Positions 1 through 7,700 of a stretch of DNA of 16,975 nt are shown one piece after another. Origin of the DNA: Candidatus Nomurabacteria bacterium (GTDB lineage: Bacteria > Patescibacteriota > Minisyncoccia > Phycocordibacterales > UBA5272); NCBI GenBank assembly GCA_003518045.1, contig DOZK01000034.1:1-16975 (forward strand), in the 5' to 3' direction. The notes below the pieces were generated by a model, which saw only the letters and a list, made by a program, of their open reading frames with translations, was not told where the DNA came from and did not search any database. The position numbers were made by a program, and so were the translations under genes. How positions within the stretch are numbered: position 1 is the stretch's first letter; every line of letters begins with the position of its first letter.

Positions 1-169
1 CTTTATAGGGTACATATCACTTCCGGGGTTGCTCTTTGTATTATCTAAAATCTAATGTCTAAAGTCTTTGGTCTGCCCAAATGGGGTTGCTCTTTTGTTT
101 CTAATAACTTCGTATCTGTTTAATTATTCTTATAGTAAACTCAATAGATAACAAAATAATTAAAACAAA
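1..169. other. Intergenic segment with repeated half-terminators
   Basis: No gene is visible. Two copies of a GGGGTTGCTCTTT motif followed by GT (25-40 and 83-100) match the right arm of the complete terminator at 1478-1508, but neither has a left arm in view. Between them lies a low-complexity stretch; its TCTAAAATCTAATGTCTA (44-61) is the exact reverse complement of 16862-16879. No convincing promoter or Shine-Dalgarno sequence for the gene at 170 is seen; TATAGT at 131-136 is a weak -10 candidate that would give a leader of about 27 nt. Confidence 0.6.
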
Positions 170-1411
170 ATGGAAATACAACCTTTCAATACTCAATTAG
201 GAGCGGTAGCTCCTGTTGCTACAGAAGCTCCCAAAACTTTTGCTCCATACGAGGAAATACATGAAAAACATACAACTAGCCTAGGTTATTTTTTACTGAT
301 AATAATGGTTATTGTTGGTCTCTGGCAAGGGCAGGGTTTTATAAGTTCACTAGCTCAGAATATTCCTTATCCAGAGTCCATTTCTAATTGTGGTAGTTCT
401 TTAAAGAGTTTAGTCGATTCAAAAAATATAAATAAGGCATATACTAATTATTCTTTTTACACTTATGCAAATTATGGTTATGGATTTGATGACAACACTC
501 TTTCAAATTGTGTATATTCAACAATTGAAAAGAAATACTCAATTGAAAATATCATAAAAGAGATTATACCTCTTCAAGCAAAAGCTACTTCTCTTCAGGC
601 ATCTTTGCAAAGTATAGATCAGGCATCTTATCAAGCTCAAAATAATATAAATACACAGAAGCAAAATTACAATATTTCTCTTCAAGAAAAAATGGCACAG
701 GAGAGCGGGACTGTTTATGATAAATCTGTAGTAAAGAGTGGTCTCTCACAAGCAGAATCACAATATGCCGATCTTCAAAGTCAAAGAATACAGATACAAT
801 CTGAATTAGTCGGAATTACTAAAAACATATATGATGTTGCTATAAAAAACTCTACAGCTATAAATAATGTGTTTGATGAATATGATAGCGCCGTTAAATT
901 GGTAGAATTTGAAAGAGCTTTATTCTTACTTCTATTAATCAGTCCAATATTGTTCCTTACTATTAGAAAATATTTTAAGCATAAAAGAGAAAATTCACAG
1001 TATACAGTTATTTGGACAGCTGTATCTATAATATTTGCCTTGCTTTTTGCTCAGGTTTTCTTTGTATTTATTTATAAAATTCTTCCAAGAGAATTAATTG
1101 CTAAATTAATTGAATTCTTCGCTCAGTTTGCTTTTATGGTTACAATTTTGCAGTATTTACTTCTCTTTATTGTCCCGGCTATATTTGGAGGAATAGTTTA
1201 TTGGATACAAAAGAGGGTATATAACAAACAAGCTGTTATGATACGCGCCTTAAAGAATAACAGATGTCCAGATTGTAATTTTTATTTTCGTGAGTCAGAT
1301 AGATTTTGTCCAATTTGTAATTATCAAATAAAAGAAAAGTGTGGAGGTTGCGGAGGGGACAGGATAGTTGGATTGGCGTATTGCCCAATATGCGGAGGAA
1401 AGAATAGTTAA
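170..1411 (+). CDS. Membrane protein with coiled coil and C-terminal double zinc ribbon
   Basis: Not a family I recognise by name. The 413-residue product has a short N-terminal tail, a hydrophobic segment near 38-58, a Gln/Ser/Ala-rich region around 115-235 likely to form a coiled coil, then three hydrophobic segments (about 245-265, 278-303 and 318-348). The C-terminal 50 residues carry four CxxC pairs at 366/369, 380/383, 391/394 and 405/408, the layout of a double zinc ribbon. The coiled coil is probably extracytoplasmic and the zinc ribbons cytoplasmic, which is inference from the segment order. ATG 170 is the first in-frame start and the A-rich leader has no Shine-Dalgarno sequence. A terminator follows at 1478-1508, so it is probably monocistronic. 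Function unknown; a role in envelope organisation is only a guess. Confidence 0.85.
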   Translation: MEIQPFNTQLGAVAPVATEAPKTFAPYEEIHEKHTTSLGYFLLIIMVIVGLWQGQGFISSLAQNIPYPESISNCGSSLKSLVDSKNINKAYTNYSFYTYANYGYGFDDNTLSNCVYSTIEKKYSIENIIKEIIPLQAKATSLQASLQSIDQASYQAQNNINTQKQNYNISLQEKMAQESGTVYDKSVVKSGLSQAESQYADLQSQRIQIQSELVGITKNIYDVAIKNSTAINNVFDEYDSAVKLVEFERALFLLLLISPILFLTIRKYFKHKRENSQYTVIWTAVSIIFALLFAQVFFVFIYKILPRELIAKLIEFFAQFAFMVTILQYLLLFIVPAIFGGIVYWIQKRVYNKQAVMIRALKNNRCPDCNFYFRESDRFCPICNYQIKEKCGGCGGDRIVGLAYCPICGGKNS

Positions 1412-1431
1412 GAAGTCGAAAGTTAGTAAAG

Positions 1432-1453
1432 CCTGCCTCGACCGGCCGGCGGG
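1432..1453. repeat. 22-bp GC-rich palindrome-like insert, copy 1
   Basis: This 22-bp block starts CCTGCCTCG and ends CCGGCCGGCGGG. It differs by one base (A for G) from 9584-9605, where it interrupts another repeat. It is nearly all G and C in AT-rich DNA and contains nested CCGG/CCGGCCGG palindromes. Here it splits an A-rich spacer between the stop codon at 1411 and the terminator at 1478. Confidence 0.75.
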
Positions 1454-1477
1454 TTCATAAAGTTGAAAGTAAATGCA

Positions 1478-1508
1478 AAAAGAGCAACCCCTTCAGGGTT
1501 GCTCTTTT
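1478..1508 (+). terminator. Rho-independent terminator after the zinc-ribbon membrane protein
   Basis: A perfect 13-bp stem, AAAAGAGCAACCC (1478-1490) with GGGTTGCTCTTTT (1496-1508), closes a 5-nt loop and continues into TGTTTTG. The A-tract/T-tract symmetry would let it act in both directions. Confidence 0.9.
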
Positions 1509-1511
1509 GTT

Positions 1512-1540
1512 TTGTAAATAATTTTTCTTAGGTGTAGTAT
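1512..1540 (+). promoter_or_regulatory. Sigma70-type promoter for the Cys-rich small protein
   Basis: TTGTAA (1512-1517), a 17-bp spacer and TAGTAT (1535-1540) predict transcription from about 1547. That gives a 40-nt leader before ATG 1587, and starts 2 nt before an out-of-frame ATG at 1549. Confidence 0.55.
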
Positions 1541-1548
1541 AGAAAAAC

Positions 1549-1620
1549 ATGGCAACTGGTCATGGGAATAAAAATTGGAGAAGAAAATGGACACTAAAAG
1601 AATCTCTAAAAGCGGATTAA
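1549..1620 (+). CDS. Possible leaderless 23-residue upstream ORF
   Basis: An ATG at 1549, 2 nt after the predicted transcription start, opens a 23-codon ORF (begins MATGHGNKNW, ends TAA at 1620) that overlaps the first 34 nt of the next gene in another frame. Basic and Trp-containing; no homology recognised. Translating it would carry ribosomes over the Shine-Dalgarno and start of the downstream gene, so a regulatory role is possible. It could equally be a chance ORF. Confidence 0.25.
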   Translation: MATGHGNKNWRRKWTLKESLKAD

Positions 1621-1961
1621 GCGTTGCGGCTAAAAGGGAGGCAAAAGCCATCCTTAAGGCTCATACGTGTATGTGTGGCTGTGGCAATGGTGGCAGAATC
1701 TTTGATGAAGCTGGTGATCCAACAGAAACTGGTAGCGCTCTGACTGAAGAAGAGCGTGACCAAATGAAAAATGGATTGACCTGCGGTTGTCCAATGGAAC
1801 AGTATGAAGAGATGATGGAAAGGGCCTTTACCATGATGACCGAAGTAGCCAAGGAAATCGGCAGGGTTTTTGAGTCATTTGCTGATTTTGCTTCATATCT
1901 CGCACAGGAAGAGGCTAAGAGAAACCGCCAACAAAAAAAACACCGCAAAGCAACTCGTTAG
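1587..1961 (+). CDS. Small Cys-rich hypothetical protein
   Basis: Not recognised. ATG 1587 is preferred over an in-frame TTG at 1575 because GGAG (1577-1580) sits 6 nt upstream, the clearest Shine-Dalgarno in the window. The 124-residue product has a basic N-terminus, a Cys cluster C28-M-C30-G-C32-G followed by N34-G-G, a second pair C66-G-C68, a Met-rich helical stretch around 70-110 and a very basic C-terminus. The five Cys could bind a metal or iron-sulfur cluster, which is inference. There is no signal peptide or membrane segment. Codon use (GCC, ACC, AAG, CGC) is visibly more GC-rich than its neighbours, suggesting transfer. It has its own promoter and a terminator at 2001-2027, so it forms an isolated unit. 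Confidence 0.75.
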   Translation: MDTKRISKSGLSVAAKREAKAILKAHTCMCGCGNGGRIFDEAGDPTETGSALTEEERDQMKNGLTCGCPMEQYEEMMERAFTMMTEVAKEIGRVFESFADFASYLAQEEAKRNRQQKKHRKATR

Positions 1962-2000
1962 CAGTTTTTGGCCATATGAGTCGCCAACGGCTAGTTTCAC

Positions 2001-2033
2001 TAAAGGACCCTTAAATGAGGTCCTTTAATTTTT
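2001..2033 (+). terminator. Terminator after the Cys-rich small protein
   Basis: TAAAGGACC (2001-2009) pairs with GGTCCTTTA (2019-2027) around a 9-nt loop, followed by ATTTTT. Confidence 0.8.
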
Positions 2034-2104
2034 GTGCGAATATTTAAAGATAATTTTACAGAAATTTACCAAAAAACTCCATAAATTATAAGCTGTTTTA
2101 GGCC

Positions 2105-2133
2105 TTGACAAATTATTAAAAATAGTGTAGGAT
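2105..2133 (+). promoter_or_regulatory. Consensus promoter giving a leaderless transcript
   Basis: A perfect -35 box TTGACA (2105-2110), a 17-bp spacer and TAGGAT (2128-2133). Counting the last base of the -10 box as -7 puts +1 at 2140, exactly the A of the ATG. The most convincing promoter in the window. Confidence 0.85.
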
Positions 2134-2139
2134 TGGGCC

Positions 2140-3561
2140 ATGAAAAAGATTATATCAGTATTAGGGTTTTTTGGGATTTTAGCATCGTCTGCGGTTTTTG
2201 CATCTGCAGCGTACTTCGACCAAACACCTATAAGACAATGCAACACACAAATTACAAGTAATTTAGTTTCAGGTTCTGAAAATGATGAAGTTTTTGTACT
2301 TCAAAGTATGTTAAGTCAAGGTGGTTATTTATATGTACAACCAAATGGCTACTTTGGACCATCTACAAAGTCAGCGCTTAAGCGTTTTCAAATAGATAAT
2401 GCTATTTATCCTACTGGATATGTTGGCCCAGCTACACGTAATGCTATAAATGAAAGACTTTGTGATAACGATGTAAGAGGGGAATCAATGTCATATAATT
2501 CTTATGACTATTCACCATACAGCTATTCATCTGGTATTACTTATGTAGATAAATTTGATCCGTTTGTAAAAGTTGTATCACCTAATCCTGCTAATCCATC
2601 ACTATACAATAATCCCCCAACTACTGTTAAAGTCGTGTCTAATGTTGCAATTGCAACATCTCCAGTAGCTAATTTAGCTGTGAATGTTCCCATGAATGGT
2701 CAGGCAATAAATACTGTAAATAATAATTCTATTCCAGCATTTAATGGTCTTCCAGCTACAACCCAAACTCAAATACAAAGCACTAATATAATCTATAGTC
2801 CTTATACTGGCTACACATATGGAATTGTTCCGAAGTCAGGCGTTCTTACAATTACTTCTCCACTTACAAATAGTCTTTATAATGAAGGAGATACTGTTAA
2901 TTTAGCTTGGACTACAAGTAATTTAAATGTTTCTCAGTATCAAATCCTTCTTGAAAATAATTCTTCAAGAATAAATAAAGTAGTTGCTGTAACTTCTACA
3001 AATTCTGCTTCATTTGTTCTTACAAAAGAAATATTAGACACCGTTTGTTCAGGAACTTGTGATAGCAATAATACTGGTTCATTTAATACTGGGTCATTTA
3101 GTATTGTTATAACTACACCTATTACTGATATAGCAGGTGTTACTTCTACTTTCCGTGCTGCTGTTTCTCCAATTACAATTAAGCGTCCACATTATGGGGT
3201 TGCTCAAGTAAGTATTGTAGGAAGTAAGACACCAGTTAACTCAGCTGAAGCTTTCAGGCTTTATGTGAATGTTCCTACACCTAATTATTCATATAATAAT
3301 TACGCGCAGTATTCATTTAAGATTCGTGCTATCTGTGTAAATAATGTAGAAGTAAGTATTGCAGGAGTTCCATGTGGACAGGATTTCTCAATGCCGATTT
3401 ATACAAATAATTTCCAGCAAGAAATACCAGCTAGAATTAAAAATACAACTTGGTATCGTCAGGATGTTATATTTGAAATAACAGCTATTAATTCAATTGG
3501 AGCAGTGGCGGGTTCTGCTAGGACTACTGTTACTGTTAACCCAGAACCATTCTCTTGGTAA
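2140..3561 (+). CDS. Secreted peptidoglycan-binding surface protein
   Basis: The 473-residue product starts with a Sec signal peptide (KK, hydrophobic core, likely cleavage near A23). Residues about 45-106 form a PG_binding_1-type domain: a VFVLQSML helix, GYFGPSTKSALKRFQ, then GYVGPATRNAI, with flanking Cys at 34 and 108. A Ser/Thr/Asn/Pro-rich linker follows (110-230). Next is a beta-rich Ig-like domain resembling Kre9/KNH-type domains, beginning around 235 with TITSPLTNSLYNEGD, then a further beta-rich C-terminal part. It probably attaches to the cell wall through the N-terminal domain and displays the rest. The start is fixed by the promoter at 2105, which leaves no 5' leader. It shares its N-terminal domain type and a nearly identical 3' hairpin element with the giant protein at 4794. 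Ligand unknown. Confidence 0.85.
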   Translation: MKKIISVLGFFGILASSAVFASAAYFDQTPIRQCNTQITSNLVSGSENDEVFVLQSMLSQGGYLYVQPNGYFGPSTKSALKRFQIDNAIYPTGYVGPATRNAINERLCDNDVRGESMSYNSYDYSPYSYSSGITYVDKFDPFVKVVSPNPANPSLYNNPPTTVKVVSNVAIATSPVANLAVNVPMNGQAINTVNNNSIPAFNGLPATTQTQIQSTNIIYSPYTGYTYGIVPKSGVLTITSPLTNSLYNEGDTVNLAWTTSNLNVSQYQILLENNSSRINKVVAVTSTNSASFVLTKEILDTVCSGTCDSNNTGSFNTGSFSIVITTPITDIAGVTSTFRAAVSPITIKRPHYGVAQVSIVGSKTPVNSAEAFRLYVNVPTPNYSYNNYAQYSFKIRAICVNNVEVSIAGVPCGQDFSMPIYTNNFQQEIPARIKNTTWYRQDVIFEITAINSIGAVAGSARTTVTVNPEPFSW

Positions 3562-3683
3562 TTTCAAAAGAAATTGGCGCATTACTTTGTCGCTACGTAA
3601 TTTTTAAGAGTCGTCGTACTATATGTACGCCTTCTCTTAAAAATTACTAGGCTCCGCGTACTGCATCCAATTTCTTTAGAAAT
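3561..3683 (+). repeat. Nested hairpin element, copy A
   Basis: Starts on the last base of the preceding stop codon. Outer stem AAAGAAATTGG (3567-3577) with CCAATTTCTTT (3667-3677), extended by ATTTC/GAAAT after one mismatch. Asymmetric internal loop: CTTTGTCGCTAC on the left, TAGGCTCCGCGTACTGC on the right. Inner 14-bp stem GTAATTTTTAAGAG (3597-3610) with 3634-3647. Apical hairpin CGTAC (3615-3619) with GTACG (3625-3629). No ORF. Probably transcribed as 3' UTR. Confidence 0.85.
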
Positions 3684-3714
3684 AGAATGAATTGGTGAGT
3701 TATTGTTAATAATA

Positions 3715-3757
3715 AAATACAAAACAAGCGAGCCGAAGGCTCGCTTGTTTTGTATTT
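3715..3757. terminator. Bidirectional terminator between convergent genes
   Basis: A perfect 20-bp stem, AAATACAAAACAAGCGAGCC (3715-3734) with 3738-3757, has a GAA loop and A-/T-rich flanks. It lies between the + gene ending at 3561 and the - gene ending at 3793, so it can serve both. The AAATAC/GTATTT ends recur in the terminators at 9724 and 13088. Confidence 0.93.
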
Positions 3758-3778
3758 ATGTATGAAATAGACTTCCAC

Positions 3779-3800
3779 CTAATTACTAATTACTAATTAC
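3779..3800. repeat. Short tandem CTAATTA repeat
   Basis: Three consecutive units of CTAATTA run into the 3' end of the minus-strand gene; its TAG stop codon (3793-3795) lies in the last unit. Function unknown. Confidence 0.7.
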
Positions 3801-4632
3801 TTTTTGCTATATTAAATACTTCTATCATCTCATCTGAATAATAAAATAATTTAGCCATTTCACCAAAGCTATATTGTTTATCTCCGATATCAAGAACTGA
3901 GCCTCCAGAGGAGGGGTTTACTTTTGGTATTGATTTCTCAAAACCTACATTCCAAAGTGTGGCAATAATTTCTGGTCTATCATCAATTGGAAAACCTGCT
4001 TTTTTCCATTGTGTTTCTATTTGTAATACATAAATTGCTGTATATAAATATGAATACAAATGATTGTCCTCATCAATGATACGAGTAAAACGTTCTTGGT
4101 CGCTTTCATTTGGATTTGTGAAAGAAAGAGATTTCTCAAATGATGGACCGAGATAGAAAGGGGAGGCCTTATCTGTTAAATGATTTTCAATAGCACGTGA
4201 GGTTTCATCTTTGATACCAAATATTCCCCAAGAGAATTGACTTTGGCTACCGAGAACTTTTAATGGCTCAAAAACTTGTTTAAAAAGTGGTCTTTCGCTA
4301 TGGAATAATCGCATTTGTTCTGGAACTAAAATAGCAACTAGAAGTCTTCCAGAAATACCTGTTTTCTTAGAGACATTTTCTATTATAGTTTTGTCTTTTA
4401 TAACAGCTTGTCTAAAAGCTATCCATTCAGGGCTGTGGGCTAAGGGGAAAGTGGCGTAAGTCTCTTTTTTTATATCTTCACTTTTTATAAAATTCTTTGT
4501 TTGAATATCTATTTTACCTTCTGTTTTTGTTAGACCAGTTCTAATAGCAATATATCCAAAACAAAGAATGAAGCCAATTATTGCAAAAATTATTATAATA
4601 ATTTTTGCGGTTGGTTTTAAGATTTTTAGCAT
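3793..4632 (-). CDS. Membrane-anchored lysozyme-like protein
   Basis: The 279-residue product has one N-terminal membrane segment (about 10-30) with a positively charged start, then an extracytoplasmic domain. That domain resembles a lysozyme/lytic transglycosylase fold: TGISGRLLVAILVPEQ (91-106) with Glu105 as catalytic-acid candidate, SQFSWGIFGIKDETSRAI (131-148) like the G-L-Q-I segment, and TLWNVG (225-230) like the A-Y-N-G motif. The match is motif-level and I did not see a full canonical set, so the activity (cleaving peptidoglycan glycan strands) is inferred. A DUF1402-like protein is an alternative. It is transcribed away from the giant surface-protein gene and sits between two peptidoglycan-binding proteins, which fits a wall-remodelling role. 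Its start matches a leaderless promoter at 4639-4647. Confidence 0.7.
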   Translation of the reverse strand: MLKILKPTAKIIIIIFAIIGFILCFGYIAIRTGLTKTEGKIDIQTKNFIKSEDIKKETYATFPLAHSPEWIAFRQAVIKDKTIIENVSKKTGISGRLLVAILVPEQMRLFHSERPLFKQVFEPLKVLGSQSQFSWGIFGIKDETSRAIENHLTDKASPFYLGPSFEKSLSFTNPNESDQERFTRIIDEDNHLYSYLYTAIYVLQIETQWKKAGFPIDDRPEIIATLWNVGFEKSIPKVNPSSGGSVLDIGDKQYSFGEMAKLFYYSDEMIEVFNIAKSN

Positions 4633-4638
4633 TGTGTC

Positions 4639-4647
4639 AGTATATCA
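4639..4647 (-). promoter_or_regulatory. Extended -10 promoter, leaderless, for the lysozyme-like gene
   Basis: On the minus strand TGATATACT (TGN plus TATACT) lies so that +1 falls on 4632, the A of the ATG. The -35 region is poor, as usual for extended -10 promoters. Confidence 0.65.
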
Positions 4648-4759
4648 GATGGTTAACAGATTAAAGTTTAAAGAAAGTTCTTTATAGAAAACACAAAAGC
4701 CTTTCGAAGACATTTTGTTTTTTAACTAATTTATGGGGATAAATGTCTATAATAATTTA

Positions 4760-4768
4760 GGGGGGGGG
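4760..4768 (+). repeat. G9 homopolymer upstream of the giant surface-protein gene
   Basis: Nine consecutive G in AT-rich DNA, between a TATAAT (4748-4753) and a second -10-like TATACT (4780-4785). Homopolymers of this kind are known slippage sites. Confidence 0.85.
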
Positions 4769-4776
4769 CGAGGTGG

Positions 4777-4785
4777 TGCTATACT
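4777..4785 (+). promoter_or_regulatory. Extended -10 promoter for the giant surface-protein gene
   Basis: TGCTATACT is an extended -10 box; its +1 would be 4792, 2 nt before ATG 4794. A second candidate, TATAAT at 4748-4753, would give a 34-nt leader containing the G9 tract. Neither has a good -35 box. Confidence 0.55.
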
Positions 4786-4793
4786 AAATTCAT

Positions 4794-7700
4794 ATGAAAA
4801 AATATATTATTGGGACTCTTTTATTAAGTGCTTGTTTTTCTTTTGTATCTGCTCAAGTGGTTGGAGATACACCGTTACCATCAGTCGGGTCATCGTGTGT
4901 AGATTTACAAAATAACTTAGCTTATAAACAATCAAAAGATTCAAACTCCAATGGAGAAGTTTCTGACCTGCAGTCCTTCCTTCAAGAACAAGGACTTCTT
5001 ACCAGCGACCCAACTGGATATTTTGGGGCTTTAACTTTTAATGCCGTAAAAACTTTTCAAAAGCAAAATAATTTACTTGCCTATGGATATGTAGGTCAAA
5101 TGACTAGAGCTTTGATTAAGGACATTAGTTGTAACGGAGAATATCCAGTTGAAATACCAGCAACAGATCCATCTAACGGAGTTCAGGTTAAATTTTTACC
5201 TGGGTGTTATTCACTTTCTGGATATAGCATTACCACAGGGCAAGCATGTTCTGGTGGAGAAAGGAGAGCGTGTACTCAAGAAATGAGATTGTGTCCAGAC
5301 GGTTCTTCTATGCAGAGAGATACTAATTGTGGATGGCATGAAGAGCAGTGTTCGACCACGTCAGTTCCTTCAAACGATCCGACTGCACTTGTTATTAGTG
5401 GCCCATCATTAAAACTTGCCTATTCAAATAATAAAGAGGCTGAGTTAATAGCAAAGGCAACAGTAAAAGTAACAGCAGGGAATACTGATTTAAATGTGGT
5501 TAAACCAACCGCGTCAGTATGGCCTTCTAGTGCACTTTATTTTAGTCTTTTTGCTTTAATTGCTGATAATGGTAACGGTAACGGGGGAGTAAGTATAAGT
5601 AATTTGGTTGTTTCAAGTCAGAATGCTTATGATAAAGGTGATTATTGGGTTATTCCAGCTGGGGCCTCCGCGGTATTTAATTTATATCAGACATTTAACC
5701 CAAAACTAATGTTTGCTGGGTCATATCATACTGTACCGTATGCTCTCATGAATGAACAGAATAAAAGCAATTTAGGTAACCGAAATATTATTTCCTCTAA
5801 AGATGGAAATTATGTGACAATTATTGGGGAAACTTCTCCATATATAAACAGTGTTGACTGTACTTCAAAAGTCGGTGTTTGTTTTATTAATGGATCACGT
5901 TTTCCACAAAATTCAAATAATGTAACCATTAATGGTATAACAAAAGTTCTTTTATCAGAAGGCCTAAACTACTCTTCTGCAGATAATTCTGTTGTTGGTA
6001 GAAGTATTTTCTTTAATCCATCCGATTTTAATCTAGTTTCAGGAAATAGTTATATTGTTCAAATTTCAACAAACAAAGGAGCAAGTAATAATTTTAGTTT
6101 TAATTTTAATAGTGGTGGGGCAACAAATACACCAACAACCGTCGGAGATATAGCAGTTTCTTCACCAACAGCTTGCGACTCTGATAATAAACCTTGCGAG
6201 ACATGGGATATTGGAGATGCTGGTAAAATTATAAAGTGGACATATCCAGAAGTTGTTGCTGGTAAATTTCTTAATCTAGCGGTTCAACTAAAAAGTAAAG
6301 ACGGTATGCATTCATGGGATATTGAAAGAGTTAATGTAGTAACTAGTGCTAATGGTGGGTATCAACTAAATGCTGGAGTACCTTGGTCACAGTTATCTTC
6401 TCGTTTTGTTGGAAATCTTCCACCAGCGGGATATTATCATATATTTGTTGAAGCTACAGATCCATCAACAGGCATTGTCCACCAAGGAATAAGCGGAGTG
6501 CTTAATGTTACAAAGTCTTCAAATAATTCATCAGCTGTATCTGTTACAAAAAACTCAGGATTTACAGCTCAAACAGTTTCTCCGAATACAGCAAATGTGA
6601 AAATTGGATCATTTATGATAAAAAATAATTCAAACGGCCAGGAACATTTATCTAATATAGCTGTAAATTTAAGTCTGTCAGGATATTCAGTAACAAATCT
6701 TTCTAATCTTAGACTTATGGTCGACTCGCAAATGACACTATCTACGCCCATAGGTAATCCTACGCAGGGAATAAATAATTTTCCAGTAAGTTGGGGTATT
6801 GGTGCTAACGCAAGTCCTACTGTTGATATTTATGCAGATATTGCTGGGGCATCGACAGGATCTGTAGTTGCTAATATGTCAGCCGATGGAATAACTTCAA
6901 CGGATGGTGTTCCTGTTACTTCTTCAGCATCTTCACTCGCTAATCCTGTTCTTTCACAAAACTCTCCAGCTAGTCAATATGTGATAGGTGGTTCAACTTT
7001 TGGTATTGCAACATATAGACTTGCAACTACACAGGCAGGGACAAACGCGACAGTTCGCGAGCTTAGATTTGTAGCAGGAGGGCAAGATGCAATTGAGAGT
7101 ATTACAGTTAACGGTATTACGGGACGGTTTGCAGATGGTCAAGGAATAACAATTATATCGGGACTAAACATTCCAGTTTCTTCAACTGGTGTTGATATTC
7201 CTGTAACAGTTAAGTTCTCAGGATTTCAGTATTCAACAAGTGGGGGTTATCTTAATTCAGGTGTTTCAAATGTAGGGTTAAAACTTAATTATATTGAGGC
7301 TACTTCAGGAAGTGGTCAAGTAATAACTAACACAACACCAGTTTCTTCAAATGGTATGACACTTGTTGCTTCAAGACCAACAGTAACTTTGGGTTCAGTC
7401 GTTGGAGCTTCTCCATTAATTCTTGGTATTGAAAATAAAATAGGGGAGTTTACAGTTACAGCGGATGTCAATGGAAAGATTTCACTATCAAGTATAGGAC
7501 TAGCATTATCTTCTTCGGGAATTACAAATGTTTCTTATGATACGTTTCGAGTTCTTAGCGGAAACACTCCAATAGTAACCAATGAAAACGGTTATGATGG
7601 AAGCGTAAAATATATAAACTTTTATTCTCCTTATGAAATTGGAGCTGGTCAGGCTACAACATTTTCAGTTTATGCAAGGGTGAATGGAAAGGCCCAAGCG

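Noticed and set aside
1575..1586. TTG start for the Cys-rich gene
   Set aside because: The Shine-Dalgarno GGAG would lie inside the coding region; ATG 1587 has correct spacing.
3561..3683. Reading the nested hairpins as tRNA-like or as a CRISPR array
   Set aside because: No cloverleaf with CCA or anticodon arm, and no regular repeat-spacer spacing; copies are dispersed at gene ends.
4733..4915. 60-codon ORF overlapping the start of the giant gene, reading through the G9 tract
   Set aside because: It is a shadow frame with no homology. I also tested whether losing one G would fuse ATG 4733 to the giant gene's frame, but that frame meets TAA at 4784-4786, so a coding switch of this kind is not supported.
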